NCBI GenBank assembly: GCA_050178015.1
Contig: JBFXGM010000014.1
Coordinates: forward strand, 1 to 64,000
Direction: 5' to 3'
Source: Gaoshiqia sp050178015
Lineage (GTDB): Bacteria; Bacteroidota; Bacteroidia; Bacteroidales; Prolixibacteraceae
Length of the DNA: 64,000 bases
Part shown: positions 52,542-61,848 of the stretch, piece after piece
Layout of the letters: each line of letters starts with the position of its first letter
How positions within the stretch are numbered: the stretch's first letter is position 1
The notes under the pieces: generated by a model
Seen by the model: the letters and a program-made list of their open reading frames with translations, nothing else
What the model was told of the DNA's origin: nothing
The model's database searches: none
Program-made: the position numbers and the translations under genes

Positions 52542-52659
52542 GGCGAGGCAAAACGGCGGCGTTTTGCATCTCTTCCCAATGCGAATTTCGGGTTACAGCA
52601 TACGGGTGCAGCGAACGTTTTAAGTGGCGGATCAAACAATCATTTTTTATCATTTCGGA

Positions 52660-54192
52660 TTATATGCCTATTTCGTAATGGATTCCGGCGCCGGGCCCAA
52701 GCGGGATGCCAAACAGCAGCCAAATAATCAGCAATATGGTCCAGGCGATAAAGAAGACGATGGAATAGGGTACCATGGTGGCGATAATGGTGCCAATGCC
52801 TGCTTTGGCATCATACTTTTGGACGAAAGCAATGATCAACGCAAAGAAACTCATCATGGGCGAGATCACATTGGTCACGCTGTCGCCGATACGGTAAACC
52901 ACTTGTGAAAGCTCGGGCGAGTAACCCATAATCATAAACATGGGGATGAAAATGGGTGCCAGGATGGCCCATTTGGCCGATGCGCTGCCCATGATCATGT
53001 TGACCATGGCCGAGAGGATGATGAACAGAATCATCAGCGGAATCAGGCCGAGGTTGGCCATCATCAGCAGATTGGCTCCTTTCACGGCCATGATGATGCC
53101 CAAGTTGCTCCACTTGAAGTACGCTACAAACTGGGCGGCAAAAAAAACCAATACCAGGTACGTGCCCAGCGTTTTCATCGATTTGGCCATTCCATCCATT
53201 ACATCCGAGTCATTTTTGAAAACGCCGGTAGTAAAACCGTAGGCCAATCCCATTGCTCCGGCTGTGACAAACAGCATGGCCACCACGCCCCGGATCAGTG
53301 GCGAGGAAAGCAGTCCTCCATCTGTCCCCCGGAAATAGCCATTCTCGGGGATAATCCCGATAAGGGTGAGGATGAAGATGCCCAGGAATGTTAGTGCTGC
53401 TGCCAGTAGGCCTTTCTTTTCGGTTTTCGAAAGCTTGTCAAACGAACGGTCCTCTGGTTTCACCTCGCCGCTGTATGTTCCCAAGCGTGGTTCCACTAGT
53501 TTTTCGGTGACAAAAGTCCCGGCCAGTGAAATGACAAAGGTGGATGCTACCATAAAATAATAATTGGCCGTGGCATTCACTTCGTAAGTTGGATCAAGGA
53601 TGATGGCTGCTTCTTCGGAAAGTCCGGCAAGCAGGGGATCGACGGTACCCAGCACCAGGTTGGCGCTAAAACCTCCCGACACCCCGGCGAAGGCTGCTGC
53701 CATACCAGCAATCGGATGCCGCCCGACTGCTAAAAAGATGACACCTGCCAGTGGTATTAGTAATACATAGCCCACATCGGAAGCCAGATTTGAAAGAATT
53801 CCGGAAAATACGAGCACAAAAGTGAGCAAGTGTTTGGGCGAATTGAGTACCAGCAAGCGGATGAGCGTATTAATCAGTCCGCTTTGTTCGGCGATGCCAA
53901 TTCCGAGCATGGCCACCAAGACAATGCCCAAGGGGGCAAAGCCGGTGAAATTATCGACCATCTCCAATAAAATGCGGTGAATGCCGTCGTGCGACAATAA
54001 GTTGAAAGGTTTTACTACTTCCTTTGTGCCGGGGTGTATAACCTCCCAGTTCATATGATGGCCCAAGGCCGACAGTAACAAAGCTGCCAAGGCAAAGAGG
54101 GCAAACAATGTGGCGGGGTGGGGCAGGGCATTACCAGCCCGCTCAGTCCAATTCAGTAATCGTTGCGAAAATCCTACTTTCATCTTGCTCAT
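52660..54192 (-). CDS. AbgT-family transporter
   Basis: A 510-residue inner-membrane protein with about 11-12 transmembrane segments. Family motifs include PHPATLFALFALAALLLSALG at the start, FTGFAPLGIVLVAMLGIGIAEQSGLI, GVSGGFSANLVLGTVDPLLAGLSEEAA and NMIMGSASAKWAILAPIFIPMFM. AbgT proteins carry p-aminobenzoyl-glutamate or export antimetabolites such as sulfonamides; which of these applies here is not decidable. It has no AbgA/AbgB neighbours. It lies upstream of phoH, in the same direction, 176 bp away. Confidence 0.9.
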   Translation of the reverse strand: MSKMKVGFSQRLLNWTERAGNALPHPATLFALFALAALLLSALGHHMNWEVIHPGTKEVVKPFNLLSHDGIHRILLEMVDNFTGFAPLGIVLVAMLGIGIAEQSGLINTLIRLLVLNSPKHLLTFVLVFSGILSNLASDVGYVLLIPLAGVIFLAVGRHPIAGMAAAFAGVSGGFSANLVLGTVDPLLAGLSEEAAIILDPTYEVNATANYYFMVASTFVISLAGTFVTEKLVEPRLGTYSGEVKPEDRSFDKLSKTEKKGLLAAALTFLGIFILTLIGIIPENGYFRGTDGGLLSSPLIRGVVAMLFVTAGAMGLAYGFTTGVFKNDSDVMDGMAKSMKTLGTYLVLVFFAAQFVAYFKWSNLGIIMAVKGANLLMMANLGLIPLMILFIILSAMVNMIMGSASAKWAILAPIFIPMFMIMGYSPELSQVVYRIGDSVTNVISPMMSFFALIIAFVQKYDAKAGIGTIIATMVPYSIVFFIAWTILLIIWLLFGIPLGPGAGIHYEIGI

Positions 54193-54432
54193 AATCTCTC
54201 TCTTTTCGGTTTTATTGACCCCTAAAAAAAGTCATAATTGCTTAAATAATAAAATTTGAGCGATACGTCGTTTATTTTTTGTGTGCATTTCTTTCAGAAA
54301 TCGTGCCTTTCATGCATGACAATCGAGTATCTATAACTACTTTAAGAAATAAAAGATAAAAACATCCTAAAGTAGAAACATTTCAGTGAGTAAAGAAGTA
54401 AAGGATGTCATAACCATTTAATTCTGAAAGTC

Positions 54433-54966
54433 ATGAAAGTAATTTACGTTTTTTTTATTGCGGTTTTTCTTTTTGCGTTCGCCTCATGTGAAAAATCAGA
54501 TGTGGTGGCGGATGTCGAACAGGAAGTAGTCTTGAAGAAAGCCCACCTCCTCTCGAATTTCAGGGCCCATCTATCCGGTGGTGAAGAGGTGCCAGCCAAT
54601 ACATCGCAGGCTACCGGGCAGGCAATTTTTACCCTGAGCAAGGATGGAACGATGATTTCGTATAAATTGATTGTGGCTAACCTCGAAAATGTAACCATGT
54701 CACACATTCACATGGGGGCATCCGGAACCAACGGAGGTGTTGTCGCTTGGTTGTACCCGTCGGGCCCACCTGCCATGTTGCTGGAAGGCACTACCAACGG
54801 GATGTTGGCTGAAGGGGTAATTCAGGCCGAAAACCTGGTCGGGGCGATTGAAGGTCAGTCGCTTGATGCACTGGTTGATGCCATGAAGGCAGGGAATGCC
54901 TATGTAAATGTTCATACAACAGTTTTTCCGGGTGGGGAAATCCGGGGGCAAATTAGCGGGAAATAG
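54433..54966 (+). CDS. CHRD-domain lipoprotein
   Basis: A 177-residue lipoprotein (lipobox FAFASC) with one CHRD domain: FRAHLSGGEEVPANTSQATGQAIFTLSKDG, TMSHIHMGASGTNGGVVAWLY and AYVNVHTTVFPGGEIRGQI. CHRD domains, first named from chordin, include conserved His residues (SHIHMG, NVHT) and occur in many secreted bacterial proteins of unknown function. It is monocistronic, between divergent AbgT and convergent TRIC genes. Possible surface location. Confidence 0.85.
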   Translation: MKVIYVFFIAVFLFAFASCEKSDVVADVEQEVVLKKAHLLSNFRAHLSGGEEVPANTSQATGQAIFTLSKDGTMISYKLIVANLENVTMSHIHMGASGTNGGVVAWLYPSGPPAMLLEGTTNGMLAEGVIQAENLVGAIEGQSLDALVDAMKAGNAYVNVHTTVFPGGEIRGQISGK

Positions 54967-55017
54967 TTTTTGAAGACGGAATAAAAGTTTCTGAACGGAA
55001 ATCCGGCGGATAGGATT

Positions 55018-55659
55018 TTACTCTCCCGTTGTCCCCTTCTTCTTTCGTTCGTCGGCGTACAGCGAGGGCAGCGAAATGTTGTAGCGGATAACTACCAGCC
55101 GCGTGGCAATGATGAACAACACGGGGACAATTTGCAGAATGGGGTTAATAAAGTGGAGCTTGTTCAGTGTGAGGTAAAGTATGGCACCCAGGATGCTAAT
55201 GGTGGCATACACTTCGCGCTTGAAAATGATGGGCACTTCGTTGACGAGGATGTCGCGAAGCACACCGCCAAAGGCTCCGGTGATGGTTCCCAGTATGACA
55301 CAGTTGACGGCAGCCAACCCGTATTCGAGCCCGATTTGAACGCCGGTGATCGTGTACAGGCCCAGCCCGATGGCGTCGAAAATGAACAGTGGTTTGCTGA
55401 TGTGGTCGAGCTTCGATTTAAAGATGATGGCGCAGATGGTCCCGGCAATGATAAAGTGAATGTAGGAGGTTTGCGTAATCCAAAACACCGAGCGGTCGTT
55501 GATCAGCATGTCGCGCAGGGTACCGCCGCCCACGGCTGTTACAAAAGCGATAATGAACACGCCAAACGGATCGAAACGTTTGTCCATGGCCGTGATAGCG
55601 CCCGAAATGGCCAGCGCAAACGATCCCAGGATGCTGATATAATTAATGATGACTTCCAT
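55018..55659 (-). CDS. TRIC/UPF0126-family membrane channel protein
   Basis: A 213-residue membrane protein with about seven helices built of two similar halves, each with a glycine-rich motif: AVGGGTLRDMLINDRSVFW and GAFGGVLRDILVNEVPIIF. This is the UPF0126 (YicG) family, structurally related to trimeric intracellular cation channels. It is expected to conduct K+ or related cations across the inner membrane. It is the last gene in the minus-strand run from the Yip1-like gene through smpB and mazG. Confidence 0.88.
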   Translation of the reverse strand: MEVIINYISILGSFALAISGAITAMDKRFDPFGVFIIAFVTAVGGGTLRDMLINDRSVFWITQTSYIHFIIAGTICAIIFKSKLDHISKPLFIFDAIGLGLYTITGVQIGLEYGLAAVNCVILGTITGAFGGVLRDILVNEVPIIFKREVYATISILGAILYLTLNKLHFINPILQIVPVLFIIATRLVVIRYNISLPSLYADERKKKGTTGE

Positions 55660-55684
55660 TGCCCTTCTTTTTCAGGCTGAGAGT

Positions 55685-56212
55685 TTATTCATTTCGGGTG
55701 AGTTTGTTGGTGCCGTAGCAGGCGGCATCCTGTCCCGGGAAGGCCAGGTAAAACTTGGTTTCAATTTCGTGGTCACCTGTTTTTTCGATGGTCCATTTGG
55801 CCGAACCTCCCGGCACAAAGTTTTCGATGTGCTCGGTTTGAAAAACCAGAAAATTGTCGGTTGAAAGCGAGTCAATCAGCACATACTGATTGATAAAGCC
55901 TTCGATATGGAACTGTCGGAACACAATCAGGTTCCGGGCCTTGTCAAAACTGATCATGCCCCGGTCGATGTGGTGCTCTCCCTCGGGTTTGCTGGCCGTC
56001 GGCTCAAACTTCGAGTCATTGATCACTTCGATAAATTGTTCGTTCATTACCGATTGAAAGGAAGTCGTGATTTTTGACTGGCTGTTGCCAAAACCGCTGC
56101 CTGTTCCCTGCCAGTTTCCCAGCAAAAACTCAAGGTTTTGAAACGGGCTGTTTTGTGCTACGATATTCACGGTAAAAAAAATCAGGCTGACGAGAAGAAT
56201 TTGTTTTTTCAT
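55685..56212 (-). CDS. secreted lipocalin-like protein of unknown function
   Basis: A 175-residue protein with signal peptide MKKQILLVSLIFFTVNIVAQ and a mature part beginning FQNLEFLLGNWQGTGSGFG, the 'LLGxWxGxG' start of lipocalin/FABP-like barrels such as THAP4-like and DUF1579 proteins. Continued alternating strands (NLIVFRQFHIEGFINQYVL, AKWTIEKTGDHEIETKFYL) fit a small beta barrel. The ligand is unknown. It lies between mazG and the TRIC gene with short gaps, probably in one transcript. Confidence 0.65.
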   Translation of the reverse strand: MKKQILLVSLIFFTVNIVAQNSPFQNLEFLLGNWQGTGSGFGNSQSKITTSFQSVMNEQFIEVINDSKFEPTASKPEGEHHIDRGMISFDKARNLIVFRQFHIEGFINQYVLIDSLSTDNFLVFQTEHIENFVPGGSAKWTIEKTGDHEIETKFYLAFPGQDAACYGTNKLTRNE

Positions 56213-56224
56213 GATAAACTGTGT

Positions 56225-57004
56225 TTACGATTCCATCTTTTTTGCCTCGTCCCAGTATTTGTCCATCTCGGCCAGCGGCATCGTTTTCAGGTCGAGGCCT
56301 TTTTTCAGGGTTTGGCTTTCCAGGTAATTAAAGCGGTTTATAAATTTCAGGTTGGTGCGTTCCAGGGCTGCTTCGGGGTCAACGCCATAAAGGCGGGCAG
56401 CATTCACCATCGCAAAAAACAGGTCGCCGAATTCAGCTTCCACTTTGTCTTTGTTGTCGTGGGTTAGCTCGTGTTGCAGTTCGCCAATTTCTTCCTTTAC
56501 CTTTTCCCATACCTGTTCGGGGTGCTCCCAGTCGAATCCTACGCCGCTGGCCTTTTCCTGAATGCGGTTGGCCTTTACCAACGCCGGCAGCGAAGCCGGA
56601 ACGCCTTCGAGTACCGTTTTCTTTTTGCGGCCTTTTTCTTTCAGTTTCAGCGATTCCCAGTTTTGCTCCACTTCGCGGGCATTCATTACGTCCACTTCGC
56701 CGTAAATGTGCGGATGGCGGTAAATTAGCTTTTCATTCAGATTGCGGATGACATCGGCCATGTTGAAGGCCTGCTTTTCTTCGCCGATTTTGGCGTAAAA
56801 CACGATATGCAGTAACAGGTCGCCCAGTTCCTTTTTTATTTCTTCCAGGTCGCTTTTCAGGATGGCGTCGCCCAACTCGTATGTTTCCTCAATGGTCAGC
56901 TTGCGGAGCGACTCGAAGGTTTGCTCGCGGTCCCAGGGGCATTTCTCGCGCAATTCGTCCATGATGCCGAGTAGTTGGTCAAAAGCTTGCAGTTTTTCGT
57001 TCAT
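56225..57004 (-). CDS. mazG: nucleoside triphosphate pyrophosphohydrolase MazG
   Basis: A 259-residue two-domain MazG. The N-terminal half holds REKCPWDREQTFESLRKLTIEETYELGDAI and EEIKKELGDLLLHIVFYA, with the metal-binding EExxE and ExxD motifs; the C-terminal half repeats the pattern (KVKEEIGELQHEL, EAEFGDLFFAMVNAARLYG). It hydrolyses (d)NTPs to NMP and PPi and affects (p)ppGpp-related stress. The ATG at 57004 is chosen from the family start; the frame opens at 57043. Confidence 0.93.
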   Translation of the reverse strand: MNEKLQAFDQLLGIMDELREKCPWDREQTFESLRKLTIEETYELGDAILKSDLEEIKKELGDLLLHIVFYAKIGEEKQAFNMADVIRNLNEKLIYRHPHIYGEVDVMNAREVEQNWESLKLKEKGRKKKTVLEGVPASLPALVKANRIQEKASGVGFDWEHPEQVWEKVKEEIGELQHELTHDNKDKVEAEFGDLFFAMVNAARLYGVDPEAALERTNLKFINRFNYLESQTLKKGLDLKTMPLAEMDKYWDEAKKMES

Positions 57005-57078
57005 AATGAAAGATGATGCGGGGCGCCGGCGCTTTTGCTCCAATCCCCTGATTTTTAGTTTTTGAACAGCTGACTTCC

Positions 57079-57537
57079 CTAAAACTTCATGGCCCGGTCC
57101 ATATCGCGCTGGGCGTCCTTGTGTTTCAGCGTTTCGCGCTTGTCGTGGATTTTCTTCCCTTTGGCCAGCCCGATTTCCATCTTGGCCAACCCGCGGTCGT
57201 TCATAAACATGCGCAGCGGGATAATCGTCAAGCCGCTTTCTTTTATTTTTTTCTGAAGTTTGTCCAGTTCCTTTTTGGTGAGCAGTAACTTACGGTCGCG
57301 CCGGGCTTCGTGGTTGTTGATATTCCCGAAATCGTATTCCGAAATATTCATGTTCACCACGTACAGCTCGTCTTTGGTAAACCGGCAATAGGCTTCTACA
57401 ATGCTGGCCTTGCTGTTACGGATCGACTTAATTTCGGTGCCCACCAGCTGAATGCCAGCCACAAACTTTTCCAATATTTCATATTCGAAATAGGCTCGTT
57501 TGTTTTTGATGTTGATTTGTGTGGGTTTATGCGCCAT
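57079..57537 (-). CDS. smpB: SsrA-binding protein SmpB
   Basis: A 152-residue SmpB, the tmRNA partner in ribosome rescue. Family segments: NKRAYFEYEILEKFVAGIQLVGTEIKSIR, FTKDELYVVNMNISEYDFGNI, RDRKLLLTKKELDKL and the basic C-terminal tail GLAKGKKIHDKRE...DMDRAMKF. The tmRNA gene is not in this window. Its start overlaps the 3' end of the Yip1-like gene by 11 bp. Confidence 0.95.
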   Translation of the reverse strand: MAHKPTQINIKNKRAYFEYEILEKFVAGIQLVGTEIKSIRNSKASIVEAYCRFTKDELYVVNMNISEYDFGNINNHEARRDRKLLLTKKELDKLQKKIKESGLTIIPLRMFMNDRGLAKMEIGLAKGKKIHDKRETLKHKDAQRDMDRAMKF

Positions 57538-58111
57538 AAGGGAAAATTGCCAGTAAAAGTTTCCAACTAATGATATTGACCATGCCGAAAATCAGGATGA
57601 TCAGCAAGATAGACAGGATAATGAACCTTGACCGGTTTTCAGCGGGCAAGCCCAGACATTGTTGTGCCCCCAACACAAACAGGTAAAAACCATACAAGCC
57701 GATTATGCTGAGCACGTACAGACCCGGAAACAATCCGGTGATGAATGATGCCAGCAAAAAAGGAAGCAGGGAATAGGCCAACACGTGGCGAACAGTTTTT
57801 TTGTCGTGGCTGCCGCCATAGTTGATCAGCAAGGTGGCCAGCACCGGCACGGCAATCCAATATTGGATCAGGTAGCTGATGATTTCCCGAAGCCCCTTCA
57901 TGGTAGCGTACGATAGCAGGAACTGGGCTTTGCCGATTATTTCACCCAGAAAAACGGCCACACCCACGGCGATGACCAGCGGGGCATAAAAACGGATGAC
58001 GATATTCCCGGTAAAGGGCGCTTCGCTTTTTTGCTGCCAGAATTTCTTGGGTTCGAGAAGGAGCTGCCGGCTTTCGGTGAAAAGCCAGGTGTATCGTTGT
58101 TTTAAATCCAT
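57527..58111 (-). CDS. Yip1-like membrane protein
   Basis: A 194-residue protein with a charged N-terminus (MDLKQRYTWLFTESRQLLLEPKKFWQQ) and about five transmembrane helices (FYAPLVIAVGVAVFLGEII, YLIQYWIAVPVLATLLIN, LLPFLLASFITGLFPGLYVLSIIGLYGFYLFVLGAQ, FIILSILLIILIFGMV). The W-x-x-I/P-start and topology fit the bacterial Yip1 family. Function unknown. The ATG at 58111 is used because upstream codons to 58231 overlap the divergent miaA region and lack family similarity. It overlaps smpB by 11 bp, so the two are translationally coupled. Confidence 0.78.
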   Translation of the reverse strand: MDLKQRYTWLFTESRQLLLEPKKFWQQKSEAPFTGNIVIRFYAPLVIAVGVAVFLGEIIGKAQFLLSYATMKGLREIISYLIQYWIAVPVLATLLINYGGSHDKKTVRHVLAYSLLPFLLASFITGLFPGLYVLSIIGLYGFYLFVLGAQQCLGLPAENRSRFIILSILLIILIFGMVNIISWKLLLAIFPYGA

Positions 58112-58125
58112 ATCGCTTACATTTG
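58097..58125 (+). promoter_or_regulatory. promoter of miaA
   Basis: TTG (58097-58099) and TACATTTG (58118-58125), separated by 18 bases, match the Bacteroidota consensus. They lie 40 bp before the miaA start and overlap the 5' end of the divergent Yip1-like gene. Confidence 0.55.
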
Positions 58126-58164
58126 CGGTACAAAAATACATTATTTTGTAAAACCTTATCAAGA

Positions 58165-59097
58165 ATGACCATGCAAGAGGGAAAATATCAGCTGCTCGCC
58201 ATCGTTGGGCCAACTGCTTCGGGTAAAACAACCGTGGCTGCTCACGCAGCTCAAATGCTCAACGGCGAGGTAATTTCGGCCGACTCGCGCCAGGTGTACC
58301 GGGGAATGGACTTGGGAACGGGCAAGGATTACGCCGACTACGAAATTGACGGGCATAGCATCCCGTATCACCTGATTGATATGGTGGATGCAGGCTACGA
58401 ATACAATGTATTTGAATATCAGCATGATTTTCTGAAAGTGTATGCCGATGTGACCGGCCGGGGCAAGTTTCCGGTGTTGTGCGGGGGTAGTGGTTTGTAC
58501 CTCGAAGCGGTCCTGAAAAATTACAAACTGGTGCAGGTTCCTCACAACGAAGAGTTACGGCGACAATTGCAGGACAAAAGTCTGGATGAGTTAACCGAAG
58601 TCCTGAAAACCTACAAATCCGATCTGCACAACATTACCGACATCGAGAATAAAAAGCGGGCGCTGCGTGCCATCGAAATTGAAGACTATCTAATGTCGCA
58701 TCCCGAAATAGATACGCACATGCCCGAAATGAAAAGTTTGGTGGTTGGGGTGAAGTTTGACAGGCTGAGCCGTCGTCGCCGCATTTCTGAACGTCTAAAG
58801 CAACGACTGGACGAAGGTATGCTGGCCGAGGTGCAAGCATTGCTCGACAAGGGGTTGAGTCCGGAACAACTAACTTATTACGGGCTGGAGTACAAGTACC
58901 TGACCCAGCATTTAACAGGGGAACTGACTTTTGATGAAATGTTTTCGGGCCTGGAAACAGCCATCCACCAGTTTGCCAAACGGCAGATGACTTGGTTTCG
59001 GCGCATGGAACGCCAGGGTACCCACATTCATTGGCTGGACGGCTATATGCCACTGGCCGAAAAACTCGAACGGATCAAATTCTGGCTGGAACACTGA
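58165..59097 (+). CDS. miaA: tRNA dimethylallyltransferase MiaA
   Basis: A 310-residue MiaA adding a dimethylallyl group to A37 of tRNAs that read UNN codons. The P-loop GPTASGKT (15-22) is followed by VISADSRQVYRGMDLGTGK, YHLIDMVD, LCGGSGLYLEAVL and the tRNA-contacting IENKKRALRAIEI. The C-terminal YGLEYKYL and RQMTWFRR complete it. The ATG at 58165 has a second ATG two codons later; the frame is open to 58123. Confidence 0.93.
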   Translation: MTMQEGKYQLLAIVGPTASGKTTVAAHAAQMLNGEVISADSRQVYRGMDLGTGKDYADYEIDGHSIPYHLIDMVDAGYEYNVFEYQHDFLKVYADVTGRGKFPVLCGGSGLYLEAVLKNYKLVQVPHNEELRRQLQDKSLDELTEVLKTYKSDLHNITDIENKKRALRAIEIEDYLMSHPEIDTHMPEMKSLVVGVKFDRLSRRRRISERLKQRLDEGMLAEVQALLDKGLSPEQLTYYGLEYKYLTQHLTGELTFDEMFSGLETAIHQFAKRQMTWFRRMERQGTHIHWLDGYMPLAEKLERIKFWLEH

Positions 59098-59148
59098 TGT
59101 TCCAAAACAGAAAGAGATCCGTTCCCGTCAAAAAATAATAAACCTTTG

Positions 59149-60627
59149 TTATCCTTTTCCAATGCTTTTTAATTCAAAACCGATTGAAGTAATTTCTTTC
59201 CGGTTCAGGATGTTCCGTCCATCAAAAATGAATGCCGGTTTTAGCATGTGGTCATAAATCTGCTGCCAATCGTAGCCTTTAAATTCATCCCATTCGGTAA
59301 GAATGGCGGTGGCATGGGCATTTTTCAGGGCGTCGTAGGGCGAATCATGTACCGTCACTAAACTGCGGATTTCAACAGCGCTCAAGGCGCTAAATTGAGA
59401 GGCCGTACATGGATTATCGTTGCGGCGGTGTTTTTGAAGGTATTCCAGGTCGCCATAAATTTGTTCCGCAGTTACCTTGGGGTCGTACACATGAATTTCG
59501 GCCCGGTCCTGCAGCAATTCGTCGGCTACATAAATGGCAGCCGATTCGCGCGTATCATTCGTATCTTTTTTGAAGGCCCAGCCCAGGAAGGCAATCTTCT
59601 TGCCCGATACGGTGTTGAACAGCGTATCAATAATTTGTTTGGCGAACCGGTGTTTCTGGTAATCGTTTAGCTTGACCACCTGTTCCCAGTAGTCAGCCAC
59701 TTCGGGAAGGTTAAAATGGCGGCACAAATAGACCAGGTTGAGAATGTCTTTTTGGAAGCAGCTCCCTCCAAAACCCACCGACGACTTCAGAAATTTTGGT
59801 CCGATGCGGGAATCCATTCCAATTGCATGGGCAACCTCGTCCACATCGGCTCCGGTGCGTTCGCAAAGGGCAGAGATGGCATTGATAGAAGAGATGCGTT
59901 GCGCCAAAAAGGCGTTGGCCGTCAATTTTGATAATTCGGATGACCAGATGCGCGTGGTGACGATCCGTTCGCGAGGTACCCAATTGGCGTAAACATCGGC
60001 CAAGGCCTGCTCGGCGCGTTTTCCGTCTTCGTTATCTTCGCTGCCGATCAACATGCGGTCGGCATAAAGCAGGTCGTTGATGGCGGTGCCTTCAGCTAAA
60101 AATTCCGGGTTGGAAAGAACCGCAAATTTGGGGCGGGATGCTGCTAGTTGTGTGTCTTTCCCGTTGGTCGCGGCAGCATCCAAAATGGTGCGGATGGCCT
60201 GGGCTGTGCGCACCGGCAGGGTCGATTTTTCGACCACGATCTTATCATCGGTAGCGATTTCTGCAATTTGGCGGGCGCAAAGTTCCACGTATTTCAGGTC
60301 GGCAGCCATGCCTTTGCCCACCCCGTATGTCTTGGTGGGTGTGTTTACCGAGATGAAAATCATCTGGGCTTCGCGTATGGCGCCTTCCACATCGGTGGAG
60401 AAAAAGAGGTTACGTCCGCGAGCTTCGGCCACTACTTCAGGCAACCCGGGTTCGTACACCGGCAGACGGTCCAAATCCGTTTGGTTCCAGTCGGCAATAC
60501 GTTGTGCGTTGATGTCAACAACGGTAACTTTGATATGCGGGCACTGCCTGGCAATTACGGCCATCGTAGGGCCGCCCACGTATCCTGCTCCAATGCAGGC
60601 AATTTTGGTAATGTTGGTTGCTATCAT
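59149..60627 (-). CDS. ugd: UDP-glucose 6-dehydrogenase, animal-type
   Basis: A 492-residue UDP-glucose dehydrogenase making UDP-glucuronate for exopolysaccharide. NAD-binding GAGYVGGPT (13-21), NTPTKTYG, EKSTLPVRTA, FLAEGTAINDL, catalytic Cys290 in FGGSCFQKD, and a C-terminal UDP-binding domain (WAFKKDTNDTRESAAIYVADELL). Length and motifs (VYLCRHFNLPEVADYWEQVV, IIDTLFNTVSGKKIAFLG) match the longer eukaryotic-type enzyme rather than the shorter E. coli Ugd. It is the last gene of the exopolysaccharide operon visible here. Confidence 0.93.
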   Translation of the reverse strand: MIATNITKIACIGAGYVGGPTMAVIARQCPHIKVTVVDINAQRIADWNQTDLDRLPVYEPGLPEVVAEARGRNLFFSTDVEGAIREAQMIFISVNTPTKTYGVGKGMAADLKYVELCARQIAEIATDDKIVVEKSTLPVRTAQAIRTILDAAATNGKDTQLAASRPKFAVLSNPEFLAEGTAINDLLYADRMLIGSEDNEDGKRAEQALADVYANWVPRERIVTTRIWSSELSKLTANAFLAQRISSINAISALCERTGADVDEVAHAIGMDSRIGPKFLKSSVGFGGSCFQKDILNLVYLCRHFNLPEVADYWEQVVKLNDYQKHRFAKQIIDTLFNTVSGKKIAFLGWAFKKDTNDTRESAAIYVADELLQDRAEIHVYDPKVTAEQIYGDLEYLQKHRRNDNPCTASQFSALSAVEIRSLVTVHDSPYDALKNAHATAILTEWDEFKGYDWQQIYDHMLKPAFIFDGRNILNRKEITSIGFELKSIGKG

Positions 60628-60646
60628 AAGTGGATGTTTTTTATTA

Positions 60647-61777
60647 TCAATTAACTTCGAGCCATCGTTTTTTTACCGAGCCCATAAATTCTTTGCCGAA
60701 AACCACTCCGGTGCCGATAATTCCTCCTAAAAATATCCAAACAATCAGGATGAGTGAGCGTTTAGGCGCCGATTTTTCGGTAGGAATACGTACCGGATCG
60801 ATTACTGTAAGTACAGGGGTATCTTCTTTCACCTGTATTTGTGCCTGCTCCAGTTGTTTGGCCAACTCGGAATAAACCGAATAGGCAATGTTGTATTGGC
60901 TGAGCAGTTGTTCCTCTTCGGTTTGCGCCATTGCTGTCGAAACGTTTTTGTTGCGGTCGCGGAACAGGGCCAGCTTCTTTTGGGCCTCCTCAAATTCGGT
61001 CTTTTTCTCGTTGTAGCGGTCCTGTATGAAGTTTAACTGCGTGGCCGCTTTTTCAATTTTGTACCGGGTGATGTAATCCTGCAGCATCGTCTGTGCTTTT
61101 TGCGCTACTTCGGCAGCCAGCCGGGCATCGCCAAAGGTGGTACTTAACGATAGGTACCCTTCTTTGTCGTTCAGTTCCAGGCTAATTTGCTCGTCCAATA
61201 TTTTTCTGACTTTTTCCTGTTCATCCGTTAAGGATAATAATTGACCGGGGGAAAGCTGTTCATCATCAGCAAGCTCGTTTCCTTTTAAGGCTTTAATGAT
61301 AACGCCGGGCAGGCCCAGTGTATATTTAATGAAAACGGAACCAATTCCTGCTTTTTGATGGTCGGTGTAGAATTCATACAGGCTGACCGGTTGCTCCACG
61401 CCTGGGCAATGGAACGTGGAGTTCATCAGTTCGAGCTGGAATGGCAACGATTTGATGATCCGAGGATACATTAACGGCGAAAGCGATTCGCTGGTGCCCA
61501 TGTTGTTCAGGTTGAACCCGGCCATGGCGGCCAGTGAGGAAAGCCCGCCCAACTTGGAACTTTGGCTGTTGGCCGACTGTGGCACAATGGTGGTGGAGGC
61601 TGTGAACTTGTTGGGCGATACAAGTGCCACCAACACGCCCAGCACGGCCCCGGCAACCACATATCGAAGGATGGTGCCCCGGCCATTCCAGAGCGTTTTG
61701 GCCAGTTCAATCAGATCAATTTCGTCATCAGCAGCGTTATGTGTTACTTGCGGTTGTGTATTGTTCGAGTTTTCCAT
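60647..61777 (-). CDS. Wzz/chain-length determinant protein (polysaccharide co-polymerase)
   Basis: A 376-residue inner-membrane protein with an N-terminal transmembrane helix (ILRYVVAGAVLGVLVALVSP, about 35-54), a long periplasmic coiled-coil domain (RYNEKKTEFEEAQKKLALFRDRNK, LLSQYNIAYSVYSELAKQLEQAQIQVKEDTPVLTVIDP) and a C-terminal helix (SLILIVWIFLGGIIGTGVVFG) preceded by Pro-rich RIPTEKSAPKRS. This is the Wzz fold without a kinase domain. It sets polysaccharide chain length. The ATG at 61777 is favoured over 61810. Confidence 0.9.
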   Translation of the reverse strand: MENSNNTQPQVTHNAADDEIDLIELAKTLWNGRGTILRYVVAGAVLGVLVALVSPNKFTASTTIVPQSANSQSSKLGGLSSLAAMAGFNLNNMGTSESLSPLMYPRIIKSLPFQLELMNSTFHCPGVEQPVSLYEFYTDHQKAGIGSVFIKYTLGLPGVIIKALKGNELADDEQLSPGQLLSLTDEQEKVRKILDEQISLELNDKEGYLSLSTTFGDARLAAEVAQKAQTMLQDYITRYKIEKAATQLNFIQDRYNEKKTEFEEAQKKLALFRDRNKNVSTAMAQTEEEQLLSQYNIAYSVYSELAKQLEQAQIQVKEDTPVLTVIDPVRIPTEKSAPKRSLILIVWIFLGGIIGTGVVFGKEFMGSVKKRWLEVN

Positions 61778-61848
61778 AGCTATTCTTTTTCTTACCGGTC
61801 TGATGTCCATTGGCTTACGGTAGCTGTATCCTTGTTCGGTTGATTCCC

